A stretch of 64,000 nucleotides of DNA from Chlorops oryzae (GCA_020466095.1 CM035808.1:50542485-50606484); one strand, 5' to 3'. Positions 11,217-23,283 are shown, counted from the first letter of the stretch. Numbers and translations: made by a program. The notes: a model not told the origin generated them from the sequence alone.

Positions 11217-11584
11217 TATGTTTTTAAATACTCTAGGTTTTTATTCATTCTTTGTGTGAAATTTAAACATTATGCTATAAATTTTTACTTAAACTACTAT
11301 CGACCAATATTTCCCCCTCGCCCACGGAAACGTGGCATTGTTTTATGTACTTAACTGTGAATATAATACACTTAATATTCACTGAAATGCGCTTACTCCC
11401 GATTTAAATAAAAATAAATTTTTTTTTATGATTTGAAAGTTTGTTACATTAAAATTTTAAATAGCTTGGTGAATTCGTATTTTTTGCTCAAGCCTACTTT
11501 GCTGCTTTTTCATTTTAAATAACCTAGATACCGACTGCAGTGCAATCTCGGTAAAATTATTCCCCCATTTAATTTAGGGAATAG

Positions 11585-12070
11585 GTGTTATCTATCTATC
11601 CATCTCTCTATTCATCTATCCATCTATCATCAATCTTTCAACCTATCAATCTGTCAATCAATCAATCTTTCAATTCATCTATCCATCAATCTATCAATCT
11701 GACATTCTATCAATATGTCAATCTATCAATCTTTCAATATATTTATCCATCAATCTATCAATCTGTCATTCTATCAATCTATCAATCTGTCAATCTGTCA
11801 ACTTATCAACCTTTCATTCTATCAACCTGTCAATCTATCAATCTATCGATCTATCAATCTTTCAATCAGTAAATCTATCAATTTCTCAATCTATCAATTT
11901 TTAAATATATTTATCCATCAATTTATCATTCTGTCAATCTGTTTATTTTTCAATCTTTCAATCTATCAACCTATCAATCTGTCAATCCTTCAATCTATCA
12001 ATCTGTTAATATATCAATCAATCAATCTATCAATCTGTCAATCTATCAATCTTTCTATCTATCAATTCTT
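11585..12070 (+). repeat. Compound (ATCTATCAATCTGTCA)-type microsatellite, about 480 bp
   Basis: The tract is built from ATCT, ATCA, CTGTCA and CTTTCA units in irregular higher-order order. Two long plus-strand frames across it (NLSIYQS-type) are translated microsatellite, not genes. It lies inside the 9909-12258 element. Confidence 0.9.
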
Positions 12071-12258
12071 ACAACTCACAAAAATGTCTCACGACACACG
12101 CACCAATGTCGCACACGCACCAATGTCGCATATAGCTTAAAACATTCAGGCAGACTTCACCTTTCAAACAAAAAAAAACTGCATGCAAATCGGTTCAGCC
12201 AGTGCCGAGAAAGTTCAACACAAACACATTTCGCAACATTATTTTATATATATAGATA

Positions 12259-12646
12259 AAAATATTTCACATTCAGTGAAAGTTTGGTTACAAAATTGGC
12301 AAACTATTGACATTTTGAAAGTCAATACTTAATATAAAAAAAATGAAACGTCCTTAAAATAATATGAAGCACTTAAACCTACAAATGTTTAACGTTTGGC
12401 CGAAATAAAAAAAGAAATGAAATTCTTTGAATTTCGAAAATACGTAAGCAAGTTTATGATTAAAAGAGTCGTTTTCAAAATATTGCACGATGCTCTTTTA
12501 TCAATATTACTCATAAGAAAGTTTTTAAATATGTTTGAAAAAGCGTTTACCTAATATTATAAAAAAAAGTATCGTATTTACAGTTATACAACTAAATCAT
12601 TAATATAACTGTCTTTACTTCAAGTCTTGCTGTTAAAAAATATATT
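12259..12646. other. AT-rich non-coding stretch
   Basis: Nothing recognised: no long frame, TIR or tandem repeat. Probably intronic. Confidence 0.4.
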
Positions 12647-13928
12647 GGTGTAGTAAAAAGAAATCCATTATTTTTGCATTAAATTGAGGGCTTTATTTAA
12701 GATAGTTAGAATGACCCGATTTAGGTCAAATATGCGCCGTTTTGTTCGATAACTTGTTGCCATTTTAAAGGTAATTTCATTATGCCTCTCTCATAGAAGC
12801 CCTCGTTCCTATTAGCAAAAAATTGAGACAGTCGAATTTCAGAAGCCTCTCTTGAAGCGAATGTTTCACCAGCAAAATTGTTCGCCATGGACAGGAACAG
12901 ATGGTAATCACTTGGTGCCAGGTCCGGACTATAAGGTGGATGCAGAAGAACCTCCCAACCAAACTCCCGGAGCTTCTGGCGAGTCACTATCGATGTGTGT
13001 GGCCTGGCGTTGTCCTGATGGAACACAATTCCTCTCCTATTGGCCAAAGCTGGCCGCTTATGGGCGATTGCTTCCTTCAGACGGTCAAATTGTTGACAGT
13101 ACAGTTCCGAGTTAAGAGTTTTGCCGTATGGGAGCAGCTCATAGTAGATAATTCCCTGCCAATCCCACCAAACACACAGCAAAACCTTCCTGGCCGTCAA
13201 TCCTGGCTTGGCCACCGTTTCCGCCGGTTCACCGTGTTTCGACCACGACCGTTTTCGCTTGACGTTGTCGTAAGTGACCCACTTTTCATCACCAGTCACC
13301 AACCGCTTCAGAAATGGGTCGATTTTGTTGCGGTTCAGCAGCGATTCGCAGATGGAAATTCGGTCTATGAGGTTTTTTTGCGTTAACTCGTGTGGCACCC
13401 ATACATCGAGCTTCTTTGTGTATCCAGCCTTATTCAAATGGTTCCAAACGGTTTTTTGTGCAATCTTTACCTCTTTTGCAATCGAAACAGTGCTAACATG
13501 ACGGTCGGACTCGATAATTTCCATGATTTTATCGACATTTTCGACAATTGGCCTTCCAGTGCGTGGTGCATCCTTGACATCGAAGTTACCGGAACGGAAT
13601 CGACGAAACCAAAATTGCGCATGATTGGCTGTTACAGTATCAGGTCCATAAACGCTATTCACATTTTCAGCCACCTGGCTTGCGTTTTCTCCCTTATCGA
13701 AGAAAAACTGTAAAATGTAGCGAATTTTCTCTTTGCTGATGTCCATCTTTGACAAGCTCTCAAACAAAACTGAATCAATCAATCAAAAAAGTGTCAAAAA
13801 AGCTTTTTTAGTAGGAACTGTCATCTTTCTAATGCCCCCTAGCGGAACACGATCGGACTTATACAACGCGAGATGCAGATAAATAACGCCATCTATTGGA
13901 AAAATAATGGATTTCTTTTTACTACACC
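12647..13928 (-). mobile_element. mariner element, apparently full length
   Basis: About 29-bp near-perfect TIRs begin GGTGTAGTAAAAAGAAATCC at both ends. Total length is about 1.28 kb, normal for mariner. The right flank is TA; the left flank reads TATATT, so the expected TA duplication is not clean. It carries one uninterrupted transposase gene on the minus strand. The closely matching TIRs and open frame suggest a fairly recent insertion. Confidence 0.9.
12721..13782 (-). CDS. mariner transposase, intact 353-aa frame
   Basis: This cut-and-paste transposase cleaves at the TIRs and inserts at TA. The N-terminal half has two helix-turn-helix segments, including FWFRRFRSGNFDVKDAPRTG, ending in the GRP linker. 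The catalytic D,D34D set is visible: first Asp in VTGDEKW, second Asp in VFHQDNARPH, third Asp in HPPYSPDLAPSDYHLF. The WVPHEL motif typical of mariners is present. Length (353 aa) is normal and there is no stop or frameshift. It differs from the two Himar1-type copies and belongs to another subfamily, perhaps mauritiana- or mellifera-like. The start is the first Met of the frame. A second Met 12 codons on (MDISKEKIRY) could also serve. Confidence 0.93.
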   Translation of the reverse strand: MIDSVLFESLSKMDISKEKIRYILQFFFDKGENASQVAENVNSVYGPDTVTANHAQFWFRRFRSGNFDVKDAPRTGRPIVENVDKIMEIIESDRHVSTVSIAKEVKIAQKTVWNHLNKAGYTKKLDVWVPHELTQKNLIDRISICESLLNRNKIDPFLKRLVTGDEKWVTYDNVKRKRSWSKHGEPAETVAKPGLTARKVLLCVWWDWQGIIYYELLPYGKTLNSELYCQQFDRLKEAIAHKRPALANRRGIVFHQDNARPHTSIVTRQKLREFGWEVLLHPPYSPDLAPSDYHLFLSMANNFAGETFASREASEIRLSQFFANRNEGFYERGIMKLPLKWQQVIEQNGAYLT

Positions 13929-14252
13929 TAATATAACATATATTAAAAAGGAGAACAAAAACGTAACTTCCAAAAAACAAACTTAAACATTAAAAACCTC
14001 CATAAACTTTAAAACGAAGCATTTTTTCGATATTTTCTACGTGTATTTCTTTTTAATAATGAAAACGATGTGTTTGAAGAGCAGTAAAAAAGTTTAAATT
14101 ACAATATTTTTGAATTATCTATTTTGAAATTATTAAAGTCATTTATAATGGCATACAGCGTACTAGTACGTTCTGAGCTAGCCAAGTTCATTTCATAATA
14201 TGCTTTTTTTATAAAAGCCCAAACCAGTTTACTTTCCGTTGGGAATTCGAGA

Positions 14253-16405
14253 AAAAAAAATCTTAGACTTGCTCTAGCTAGGGATAAGGAAACTGAAAAA
14301 CGTCATTTTATCCAGAACCTTACGCCCAGAGGCGTTAATCGAGAGTCCTTGTGGCTAGCGAGCCGCGGTTTCAAAACTCCAGTATATAGTGAGTCACCTA
14401 TCCGTAGACCTTATAGTGGTTGGGCACGCTCCGACGAAGATAAAGCAACGGTCTTTGCATTGCACCTCAGTAAGGTTTTTCAACCAAATCCGAGCACTAC
14501 TCAAATCAATCTCCCAATTCTAACTGAAAACGCCCACAGAATTCACATAAACATTAGACCAAGTGAAGTTAATAATTCCATAAAAAATGAAATGGTCTGT
14601 AAAAAAAAGCCCCAGGGCATGATCTAATTACTTCAAAATTGTTAAAACAGCTACCTTCCGTTGCAGTATTATTTTTAACAGTCCTATTTAATTCTATTAT
14701 AAAGCACGGATACTTTCCAAAAGATTGGAAACGGTCGGTAATTAAAATGGTGTCTAAACCAGGAAAAGATCCTACCCAAGCTTCCTCTTATAGACCAGTT
14801 AGCCTCCTCCCTTGCCTCTCAAAGTTATTCGAAAAAATATTGCTATCCAAATTAACACCATTTCTTCAAGAACAGCATATTGTTCCCTCCCACCAATTTG
14901 GATTCAGAAAACATCACGGCACTATTGAGCAAGTTAATCGTATTACGAATGAAATTCGACTTGCATATGAACATCGCGAATACTGCTCAGCAGTATTCCT
15001 AGACATCCAGCAAGCTTTCGATAAAGTTTGGCATGAAGGATTGTCATATAAAATTAGAAGCTTACTTCCTGCAAATGTCCACGCGATATTTGAGTCATAC
15101 CTAGAACATAGAACGTTCCAAGTAAAACATAATTCGTTCACAACAAAAACTTTTGAAATTAATGCAGGAGTCCCTCAAGGGAGTGTTGTTGGGCCTTTTC
15201 TTTATCTTTTGTATACAGCAGATATTCCAAACAGCGATCGAGTATCGATTTCGACATTTGCTGACGACACAGCGATATTAAGTCGTCACAAGGATATAAG
15301 TGCGGCAACTTCTAAGCTCCAAAACCACCTCAACGAAATCCAAGACTGGCTAACTAAATGGCGAATTCAAATAAATGAGCTTAAATGTCGGCATATAACT
15401 TTCACGCTCAACAGAAGAGCTTCTCCGGATATTTTTCTGAACAACATACGCATCCCTCAATGTGAAGAAGTTACCTACCTCGGAATTCACTTAGACAAAA
15501 GATTGACATGGCGCAAGCATATCGAGGCCAAGAGAACGCAAATTAAACTAAAAGCCAAAAGCTTGCACTGGCTAATAAATAACCGCTCTCACCTAAAATT
15601 AGATTTTAAAGTCCTTCTGTACAAGCAAGTCATAAAGCCAATATGGACGTATGGTCTGCAATTGTATGGATATGCAAGCGCTTCAAATATTGACATTCTG
15701 CAGAGAGCACAATCCAAAATCCTAAGAACTATTACAGGAGCTCCTTGGTTTATTACAAATGAACGCATCCATAGAGAGCTCAACGTAGAACTGGTTAAAA
15801 TGGAGTTCGCCAAAGTCAAAGAAAAGTATTTTTGTAAACTGCAAGCACACGTGAACCCACTCGCGCGTAGACTATCAAATCCAACTCACCATTCGAGGCT
15901 CAAAAGAAATGATCGGCCAGCGGCCCCAAGTCATACTTTACAACAGGTGCAATCCATGCACATTCATCAACACAGCTTTCCTAGCTGATCGTCATCTCGG
16001 TGGGTGCACTCCATGCACCCTTGCAATCCACGCACACCCTAGCTTCTTAAAATCGTCGTTTCCGCAAACAACACCGTCAATACTACATGTCTTTCTTCAC
16101 ACATCAGCAATTCCTGTTTGCAATCCTCTGCTTTACCGTTTCATCGAGCTTCTTATGCTCTCCAACACCGACTCAATTACATGTGATCCTACACACACAT
16201 CATAAAAGCCCAGTCTTCTTAATCCGAGGCCCGTAATTACCAAAAAATTACATTCATAAACGTTTCTATAAGTCGGAATATGCTCTGTGATATGTAATTG
16301 TGTTAAATTAGGTGTAAGATTTTAAAAGTTATTGATAGACTCCTATCCTAAAGGAGTGATCCAATAAATAATATATAATGTTAAAAAAAAAAAAAAAAAA
16401 AAAAA
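14253..16405 (+). mobile_element. 5'-truncated Jockey-like LINE with poly(A) and TSD
   Basis: The insert is bounded by a 9-bp direct repeat AATTCGAGA at 14244-14252 and 16404-16412. It ends in a pure A tract (16383-16405). These are hallmarks of target-primed reverse transcription. Only the second half of ORF2 (reverse transcriptase onwards) is present, so the 5' part including ORF1 and the endonuclease is missing. Confidence 0.9.
14258..15988 (+). pseudogene. Non-LTR reverse transcriptase (Jockey-like ORF2), truncated and frameshifted
   Basis: The palm motifs are clear: SYRPVSLLPCLSKLFEKI, AVFLDIQQAFDKVWHEGL, AGVPQGSVVGPFLYLLYTAD and the catalytic FADDTA. The thumb and C-terminal part follow, with the YLGIHLD and TYGLQLYGYAS motifs. 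It is fused in line with an upstream connector region (14258-14605, WLASRGFKTPVY). A run of eight A at about 14599-14606 causes a frameshift: the reading frame passes from one frame to another at KKAPGHD. A nine-A run would keep it open. The protein lacks the N-terminal endonuclease, so it cannot be autonomous. Confidence 0.9.
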
Positions 16406-16510
16406 TTCGAGATTAAGAACGTGAAAGGTTTTAAAGCAAATATCAATACTCTTAACTAAATTGTCGAGTTTATAAAAAACGTTTCCAAAATATACGTAGA
16501 ACTCGTTTAT

Positions 16511-18105
16511 TTAAAAAATGCTACGTCCTATAACACAAATAATTGGCTGAAATTTTTTCTTTTCGAGAAAATAAAAGTCTGTTATTTCCTTAACTTTGCA
16601 TTTCAGATCACAGGCATTGCATGCTATTATAAGGAACGTGTTCCGCGAATCGCATATTGTTGGTTTTGAAATTTTAGTAGTACCTCCGATGGATCGCTGC
16701 ACCTTTCTAGCAGTTGGGGGAAGTAACGAATGCAGAAGAAAGACTACCACTGTCGAACAAATATCTAAAACGAGTTACGCATATAAAATTTTTGTTCTAC
16801 TCACCTTTGCTATAGTTTTCTGAACGTATCTTCGACAATAGTTCTCATGAATGCAATCAATTTTTCGCAATTGCTTGACCAATTTTCAAATATCTTGTTT
16901 TGTTTGTTGGGAAAAATTGTATCGAAGTCGAAATCAATCTACATTGAAAAACAAAACATTAATTCCCTTATTCATAATCACATTTTATATTTACTTCAAT
17001 TTCGCTAGGAAAACATTCCACAATTTCCTTTGCAAATTCTTTAAACGTTTTCGGTGTCGGTTCTATTTCCTTATTAAGGAGGTACTCTGTAACTAAAATT
17101 GATATATGCTTTCGCTGCTTCGTTGTTATTGTTCCTGTTGTCTTAAAATCCCTCAAAAGCGATCTTCCAATGACAGATGCATGTAAAATTTTGTTGAACT
17201 CGGACTAAATTTATTTTTTTAATTGAGTTTCTTTTATTTAATTTATAATTTACCTGCGAACGTGATCGAGCTGACTCAAATTGAGTTGGCGATTCTACAG
17301 GATTATGTGAAGATGGTGATGGTGTTGGTGATTTTAATTCAGGTTCTGATGTCGGTGCAGATTGGGATGTTGATGGATTTGAACATTAGGATGCTTCTTG
17401 GGCTTTTTTTTGGATGAAACGTCTTCTGCTGCACATATTTTATTGAGCTATTTAATTAATTTTAATTTATTTAAAAAAATTAGTAAATTATCCCAGAATT
17501 TCGACAGACAAGGGATATGTACAATAAACGCATGATCATATTAATAGGTACGAGCCATGTGATATTTCGATAAAGATTTAATAAATTTATTGTGAATTTA
17601 ATCGCCATCTTTTTGTAAGTAAAAAAGTTTTCACATTTTAAACTTTTACAAACAGCGTCACATCACGTGACGTTACGATATGACAATATCTCACCGCTAG
17701 CAACGGGCACTTCTCTAACAAAATTGTTTTTCCCATTCATTACAAAATCATTTTTATAAATTTTACTTATGTTACCTGGTCTGTCTGCCATTGTTGCAGA
17801 TGGTATTCAAATACGCAAAGCTTTCCAAAAAGGTTTTTCGGAACAATCTCCTCCAATTGTGTTCTATTTATGAAAATTAAAGTTTCTTCATCGAAGCCAT
17901 GGTCTGTCGAAAATTCCTTTTAATAACACTAATCGATTTTATTAACTAAAAACTTACCAATTAAAACTTCCAAAAAGGCTTCACCTTTCAATTTTTGTAA
18001 TATATTTTGTAAATTTTCTATTTTCACAAAAGTCTTTTGCCACTGCGTGTCACTCAATTTATTGCGAAATGAAGCATTGTCAGCGGTAGAGCTGCCAAGC
18101 GAAGC
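16511..18105 (-). pseudogene. Multi-exon SAM-like domain gene, probably decayed
   Basis: The minus strand shows exons at about 18105-17958, 17903-17776, about 17428-17254, 17204-16995, 16938-about 16800 and 16764-16511. Most have good GT-AG sites. Exons 1-2 join in phase and encode a SAM-like helical bundle (WQKTFVKIENL; LKGEAFLEVLIDHGFDEETL; EEIVPKNLFGKLCVFEYHL). Exon 3 is Ser/Pro-rich (SAPTSEPELKSPTPSP). Exon 4 has a conserved TKQRKHISILVTEYLLN and AKEIVECFPSEIE. Exon 5 has DFDTIFPNKQNKIFENW. Exon 6 has VVFLLHSLLPPTARK and KFQPIICVIGRS, then a stop. The overall layout matches uncharacterised SAM-containing proteins of animals. Breaks: TAA in exon 3 (17386-17388), TAG just before the exon 5 donor, and phase mismatches around both. 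The first exon has no start Met. It lies antisense within the presumed tweety intron. Confidence 0.6.
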
Positions 18106-18164
18106 ATTAGCAAATAAAACAAACAGTAGACAAACCGATTTTGTTCGACGTTATTCGAGTCGGC

Positions 18165-19544
18165 AACATGAGCACTATACTGAGATTGTGTTAGTAAGCA
18201 AAGAAGAGTTGAAATTGCGATAAACCCCAGCCGGAAATTTTCTCATAAATTACCAATTCATTAATTTTTTCACCCAGGATATCAGGGGAAAATTTGAATA
18301 TTTCTCAATGTCATCGAGAGAAGGAGCTTTTTATCGCAATTGCAATGGCAATGTCATCGAGAGGAAATGTTATTCATCGCAACTCCAATAGCACTGCCAT
18401 CGATAGAGGTATCGATGCGACGGAGAAGTTCTACTCCACTTTCGATGACCAACTCGTGACATATGCTCTTATGACTGCCAATGCCGCTTGTGTGTTAATT
18501 TCATTAGAAAGTTGGTGTATAATCAGGAGGAGTCGCGGCTCTATGTCATGCTGAAATCATTGATTGTTTCACCGGGACATTTCCGGCTGGGACGGTACCA
18601 GCGCTGCAATCGTGGATTCAAAGGCATTTGCATCGTAGAATCAAAGATGACTCGTTTTTTGAGACATTATATGTAATTGTGTCTTTCGTTGTAGTCATAG
18701 ATGATGTCTTTGATAACAAAGAACTTTGGTACTCACCTCTTTCCCTATGCAACGCTCAAATTGTCAGAGAATTGAAATATACACTTTTTAACATCTACTT
18801 AACCTACCTTCTCTTAATCTGACGCGCTCGAGTTTTTCAGAGGATCGATTTTTTTTTTACTAATCTGACGGGCTGCCCTCAACGTACACCCCAATATTGA
18901 GCGCTCATATATGGTGGGGCCATATAACTCGGTACAAGCTTTCTCCCCATATTATTTTCTGACACGCTCGAGTAACTGCAAAAATCGTCTCTTGGGCTCT
19001 CCTAGGAGCAGCCTTCTCTTGTTCAGTGTTTTGTTTGGATCTGAATAACAAGAAATCGGAACGTGTTGTCCAATAACTTTCGGAATAATTTTCAGACATT
19101 GTAGCCAGGCTTCGGTTAGAATTCGAAGTGAAAAACTTGGGAAATTCTGAAGTCAGACAATGCGAAGAAATGTCGCTTATTTGTTTTAAAAAAACATCAG
19201 ATTTTGTTAACAAAGTGAGGATAAAAAGTGAATAGAGTTGCAGACTTCTATTTTAAGTATGAACATACAAATTAGAGAAAATTAAGATAATTTAGAAAAT
19301 ATTCTGAAAAAAATATTAAATATTATTACTAAATTAGATTGATATCAAACATGTCTGATATAAATGTTCGGTGGGTACTTACCTCAAGTTCTTTAAGAAG
19401 CCTTTAGAGAATTATACAAGTGCTCAAAATTACCTGCTTGATTGGGTTACAACACTAAATTATCCATAGAGCAACGAAATTTTAATGAATATAATTGTAA
19501 ATAACGGACCAGTAACGAATTTAATTTTGTTTTTTTTTTTTCAG
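18165..19544. other. Non-coding stretch before the first recognised tweety exon
   Basis: No recognised gene. It contains several TCATCGAGAG / CATCGATAGAGG-type imperfect repeats (18300-18420). A TTAATTTTG(T)n tract leads into the splice acceptor at 19543-19544. No candidate N-terminal tweety exon was seen here. Confidence 0.4.
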
Positions 19545-19722
19545 AGTTTAGGCATTCTTGCCTCTATACCTGCTGGATTACTCATAGTAGCACTTTTTGG
19601 ATTATTGCTTTACCTGATTACTCGATGTTGTGATAGGAAGACACGAAAGCCTAGCGCACAACGTTGCCAAAGCTGTGCAATGGTTATAGTTACCTTAATG
19701 ACATGTGCAGCAATCGGGCTAG
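19545..19722 (+). CDS. tweety-family (TTYH) membrane protein, exon encoding TM1-TM2
   Basis: The exon follows a T-rich acceptor (ttcag) and ends CTAG|GTAAGT. It encodes SLGILASIPAGLLIVALFGL..., a first hydrophobic segment closing with LITRCCDRK, a short basic cytosolic turn, and a second segment, CAMVIVTLMTCAAIGLG. The SLGILASIP and TRCCDRK motifs are diagnostic of tweety proteins, which are multi-pass plasma-membrane proteins linked to anion currents and cell adhesion in the literature. The exon begins in phase 0 and ends in phase 1, so an upstream exon with the extracellular N-terminus must exist. It was not found in the window. Which fly paralogue this is (tty or tweety-2) cannot be decided here. 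Confidence 0.9.
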
Positions 19723-19756
19723 GTAAGTGAAAATTCAATATTAACCAATAAAAAAT

Positions 19757-21445
19757 AATTAAGGGTTTTATAGTCAGGCGAGTCTGACAATAAAGTACCC
19801 GACACAGACACACATGTTTAAATACTTTTAAACCACGGCCAAAAAATAGGACCACTTAGAAATAATATTCAACAGGTTTTTAAGGCCATTAGGGGGCCTA
19901 CAAACGGACTTGTGTTCAATTTCTTTATAAAAACCGCCCCTTTGCCACGTCCACTTTTCCAATTTTTATACCCGACACACTCTGTGTCGAGGGTATATTG
20001 TGGTTGTGTGGCTATGTGTAACACCCAGCACCAGTCGAGATAGACCATACAAAATATATTAAGAAACAAGTAGATAAGGGTGTTATAGTCAGGCGAGCCT
20101 GGCAATAGAATACCCGACACAGACACACATGTTCAAATAATTTTTAATATCAAGAGTTGTTTAAGACCATAAAGAGCCCCATATACCGACTTTTAATAAA
20201 TTTCTTAATGGAAACCGCCCCTTTAGCACGCCCACTTTCTAATTTTTTTGGAATTATAATCGGAGGCATAAATATACGCTCAAATTCTAAGTTACATTAA
20301 AATATTTCGAAAAAGTCAGATTTTGAGGCAGTTTTCGGATTTTTATGACAAACCCTAGTACTGGAGGTACCCTTAAAAATGGACCGATCAAGGAAATTTT
20401 TTGAGCGATGTTTATGGCTACAAAGGAAGCATAAGTGCCAAATTTCGTTCAAGTCCCATTTGAATTACGGGTGTTGGAGACAATTTTCGAAAAACGCCCT
20501 TCTGCCACGCCCACTTTTAAAATTTTTGGAAATCATATTACTTGCCTTTAAATATGTTCAAATATCAAATTTCATCAAAATATGTTTAAAAACTTCGATT
20601 TTATATCAGTTTTTGTGATTTTCGTAACAGACCCTAGTACTGGAGGTACCCATTAAAATGATCCGATCGGGTCCATTCTCGAACTTGTTCTTAGCTGGGA
20701 TCCCACTATCTGCGCAAATAGCACAATCTGCGCCGATTTTGATCGGGCCAGATCGTCACAAGTTTCAACAATTTCCACAATCATTGTTTGGGCTCACATT
20801 ATCGTCACATATTGTAAAAAATGTATCGGGGAACAATAAAATTGGTTAAAAACAATCGTTCAAAAAGATCACACTTGTCAGCAACAGAGTTCAAAAATTG
20901 CGTTCAACCTATCGGCGCTTTGATTTCGCAATCGAAACTCCTGGTGATTCACACACAGAGTGTGTCGGGTATAATGCTCAGCGTCACCAGAAGATTAGAT
21001 TTAGCCATGTCCGTCTGTCTGTATACAGTTTTCTTATCGAAGGAGTTGAGCTATCTTGACGAATTTTGGTATGCGTGTTAACGAGAGCATGAGTAAAAAC
21101 AAGTTAAAGTATGTACTTGATCGGACCATTTGTAAGTGTACTTCCAGTACCAGGGTCTGTCAGAAAAATCCCGAAACTGACCAAAAATCGGACTTTTTCG
21201 AAATATTTCAATGAACCTTAGAATTTGAGCGTGTTTTTAAGCCTCCGATTAGAATTAAATAGTATTGGAAAAATGGGCGTGGCCAATAAATTTAACAAAA
21301 GTCGGTATATGGGGTCCCTTGTGACTTTAAACATTTCTAGAATATTCTTTCTTAATGGCCCTGTTTTTTGGGCACGGTTAAAAATTATTTAAACATGTGT
21401 GTCTATGTCGGGTGTTCTATTGTCAGGCTCGCCTGACTATAACAC
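19757..21445. repeat. Cluster of hairpin-ended repeats (GTCAGGCGAGCCTGAC family), head-to-head
   Basis: A partial copy spans 19757-20071. A plus-oriented copy starts AACAAGTAGATAAGGGTG at about 20072 and runs to about 20950. A minus-oriented part follows (20951-21445) and ends in GTCAGGCTCGCCTGAC, then TATAACACCCTCACTTG. Shared internal blocks are CCCTAGTACTGGAGGTACCC, CCACGCCCACTTTT and CCATGTCCGTCTGTCTG. The terminal palindrome beside ACAAGTAA suggests DINE-1/INE-1-like Helentron-associated repeats (inference). No coding content. Confidence 0.7.
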
Positions 21446-22700
21446 CCTCACTTGATTTGTTTAATCTTTTTGCTGTACCTTTGCATCTATTCCGCATTCT
21501 TTTTGCATAAAGTAGTAAGCTTGTCAATTGATATTCGTTTTCTAATTATTGCTCGTCGTCGCTTTCCATTTTCAAATTCTTTTCTTTTAAATTCCTCATG
21601 CTGTCCACTTTTTTTCGCTGGCGGTCGCTCTCTCTGCTAACAAGAACAGACAAAATACAACCTGCATCTCATTAAGATCTAAAGCGTGTCTGAAACTACT
21701 TTGTAACTGCCACTTCAAAAATTCAAAAATTTGTAGACGGTTTATGAATAAAGAAAATCCGTTTTTATTACGATATCACATGAGCCATCGTGTCATTAAG
21801 GAAAACTATTTTTATTTTTTTCATAAAAAATTTAGTTTTACTAAGGAATGATTCTCAAAAATTTGTGACCGACACTACAAGTCCACATGGTTTCAGTTTC
21901 ACGTGGTTATCTTTGTAAACCACAGTCCTTTTGTAAATAATTGTACATGTAACGATACATAGTTATTTTATCTATCTGCTTTATGCAAATCGGACAAATA
22001 TAATATTTTAAAACACTCACTGTGCAAAGTGGTTTTGAAATTTACCAACAACTACACAATCAGATGATTTTCAGAATCCCACTGCGAAAGTGACTTTATT
22101 GTCAGAAAATGGAAAAGTGATGCTACTTGTTCTTTAAGTTCTTTATATCCACCACTGAATGAAAGGCGTTTTGGTAGCATAAACAACTGTTTATTTTTTC
22201 ACTTATGGTGGAATTTTCTGTGGAATTGATCAACTAGATTTTGAATTATTGCATTATCACTAAAGTTTAATGGTAATGGGAAAAAGTCTTGCATTACCAT
22301 TACGTTTTAATGGTAATGGGAAAACATGTTGCATGTAATGAAAAATTTTAATGCTTTTTTTTTCAAATTGTAGTGGTAATGTAAATGTTCATTACCATTA
22401 GAAATTTAATGGGAACCCAATTTTTATTCTTAAGCATTACAATATTATATTGCTTGATTTTCTTCTAAAATCATTTTCATCTAACTCATCGAGGAAAATT
22501 TTATTTATATCGAATTCCTCTAAATATATTGGTTTCTCTTTATGTTTTCCTTCTTTTTTGTTATTCTTTCTTGCATTTTCCTTGTTCTGGACTAGGTATG
22601 GCGTTTGAATTTTGATCTTTACTGTGGCATTCCGGTCTATTGGCCATGACCGGGCCGCTGGGAGTTTCCCTGACCACTATCTACTTGCTGTTGCGCATAA
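21446..22700. other. Non-coding stretch with a decayed TTAGTGGTAATG-type repeat
   Basis: Between about 22245 and 22440 there are repeated blocks such as CATTACCATTACGTTTTAAT and TTTAATGGTAATGGGAAAA. They resemble the subterminal repeats of the hAT at 755-1640, so this may be a worn relative. Nothing else is recognised. Confidence 0.35.
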
Positions 22701-23283
22701 CAAATTCTCGCTTTATGACCTCAGGAAAATTATTTAACAAAGTTTTACAAAATTTGTTACTTTCATGACCTTTCATTTGACATATTATATATTGCAAAAT
22801 AGATTTCTAAGCCTGCCAAAACATTTAATTTCTAAATGACCTTATTTCCCACAATACGTGCAGGTTAATAGGTCAAATCTTGGCTCTGTTTTATTCTCAC
22901 TGCAATTTGCATTCTGTTCATGGCCATATTCAAGGCAAATAATGCAAAAAGGCTGGCAAATATCTCGTGTATGGCCTGCCACATTACAAAAAGAGCAAAT
23001 AATTGTTTGCGGAATGTTAAAAACTATTTTCTGCATAAAGGTTTTCTGAGTCTTCTGCTATTTTAATCAAAAATGAGAGAGGCTTATCCATATGGCCTTC
23101 TAGCCGGAATTGCATACACTGATCCTTTACTCCGAAAATGAACTTATATTTAGCCAGCTTTTGGTACTCGCTAAGTGCCGATACTGCTTCAGATGCATTC
23201 CATGACTCCCTTATAAATTTTTCGGCCTCTTTTAGCAAGGACTCTATCCTTTCCCCAAACGACGATGTTTTTTCATTTAAATA

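Larger units (their letters stand above)
9909..12258. mobile_element. Unclassified composite element with GC-rich hairpin start and microsatellite
   Basis: It starts near ACTAGCTGGCACC, followed by the hairpin AAGGCTCGCTCCGCGAGCCT, in contrast to the AT-rich surroundings. It ends with AAATCGGTTCAGCCAGTGCC and a TATATATATAGAT tail. This pairing of motifs is common in dispersed insect elements, but I cannot assign a class. A pogo-like insertion (10031-11216) and a long tetranucleotide tract (11585-12070) lie inside. No ORF of substance is present apart from translated microsatellite. Confidence 0.45.

Noticed and set aside
11585..12140. Long plus-strand frames of the NLSIYQS type
   Set aside because: They translate the ATCT/ATCA microsatellite. 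Composition is fully explained by the repeat and there is no domain.
12852..13713. Plus-strand frames of 75-161 codons
   Set aside because: They are antisense shadows of the intact mariner transposase on the minus strand.
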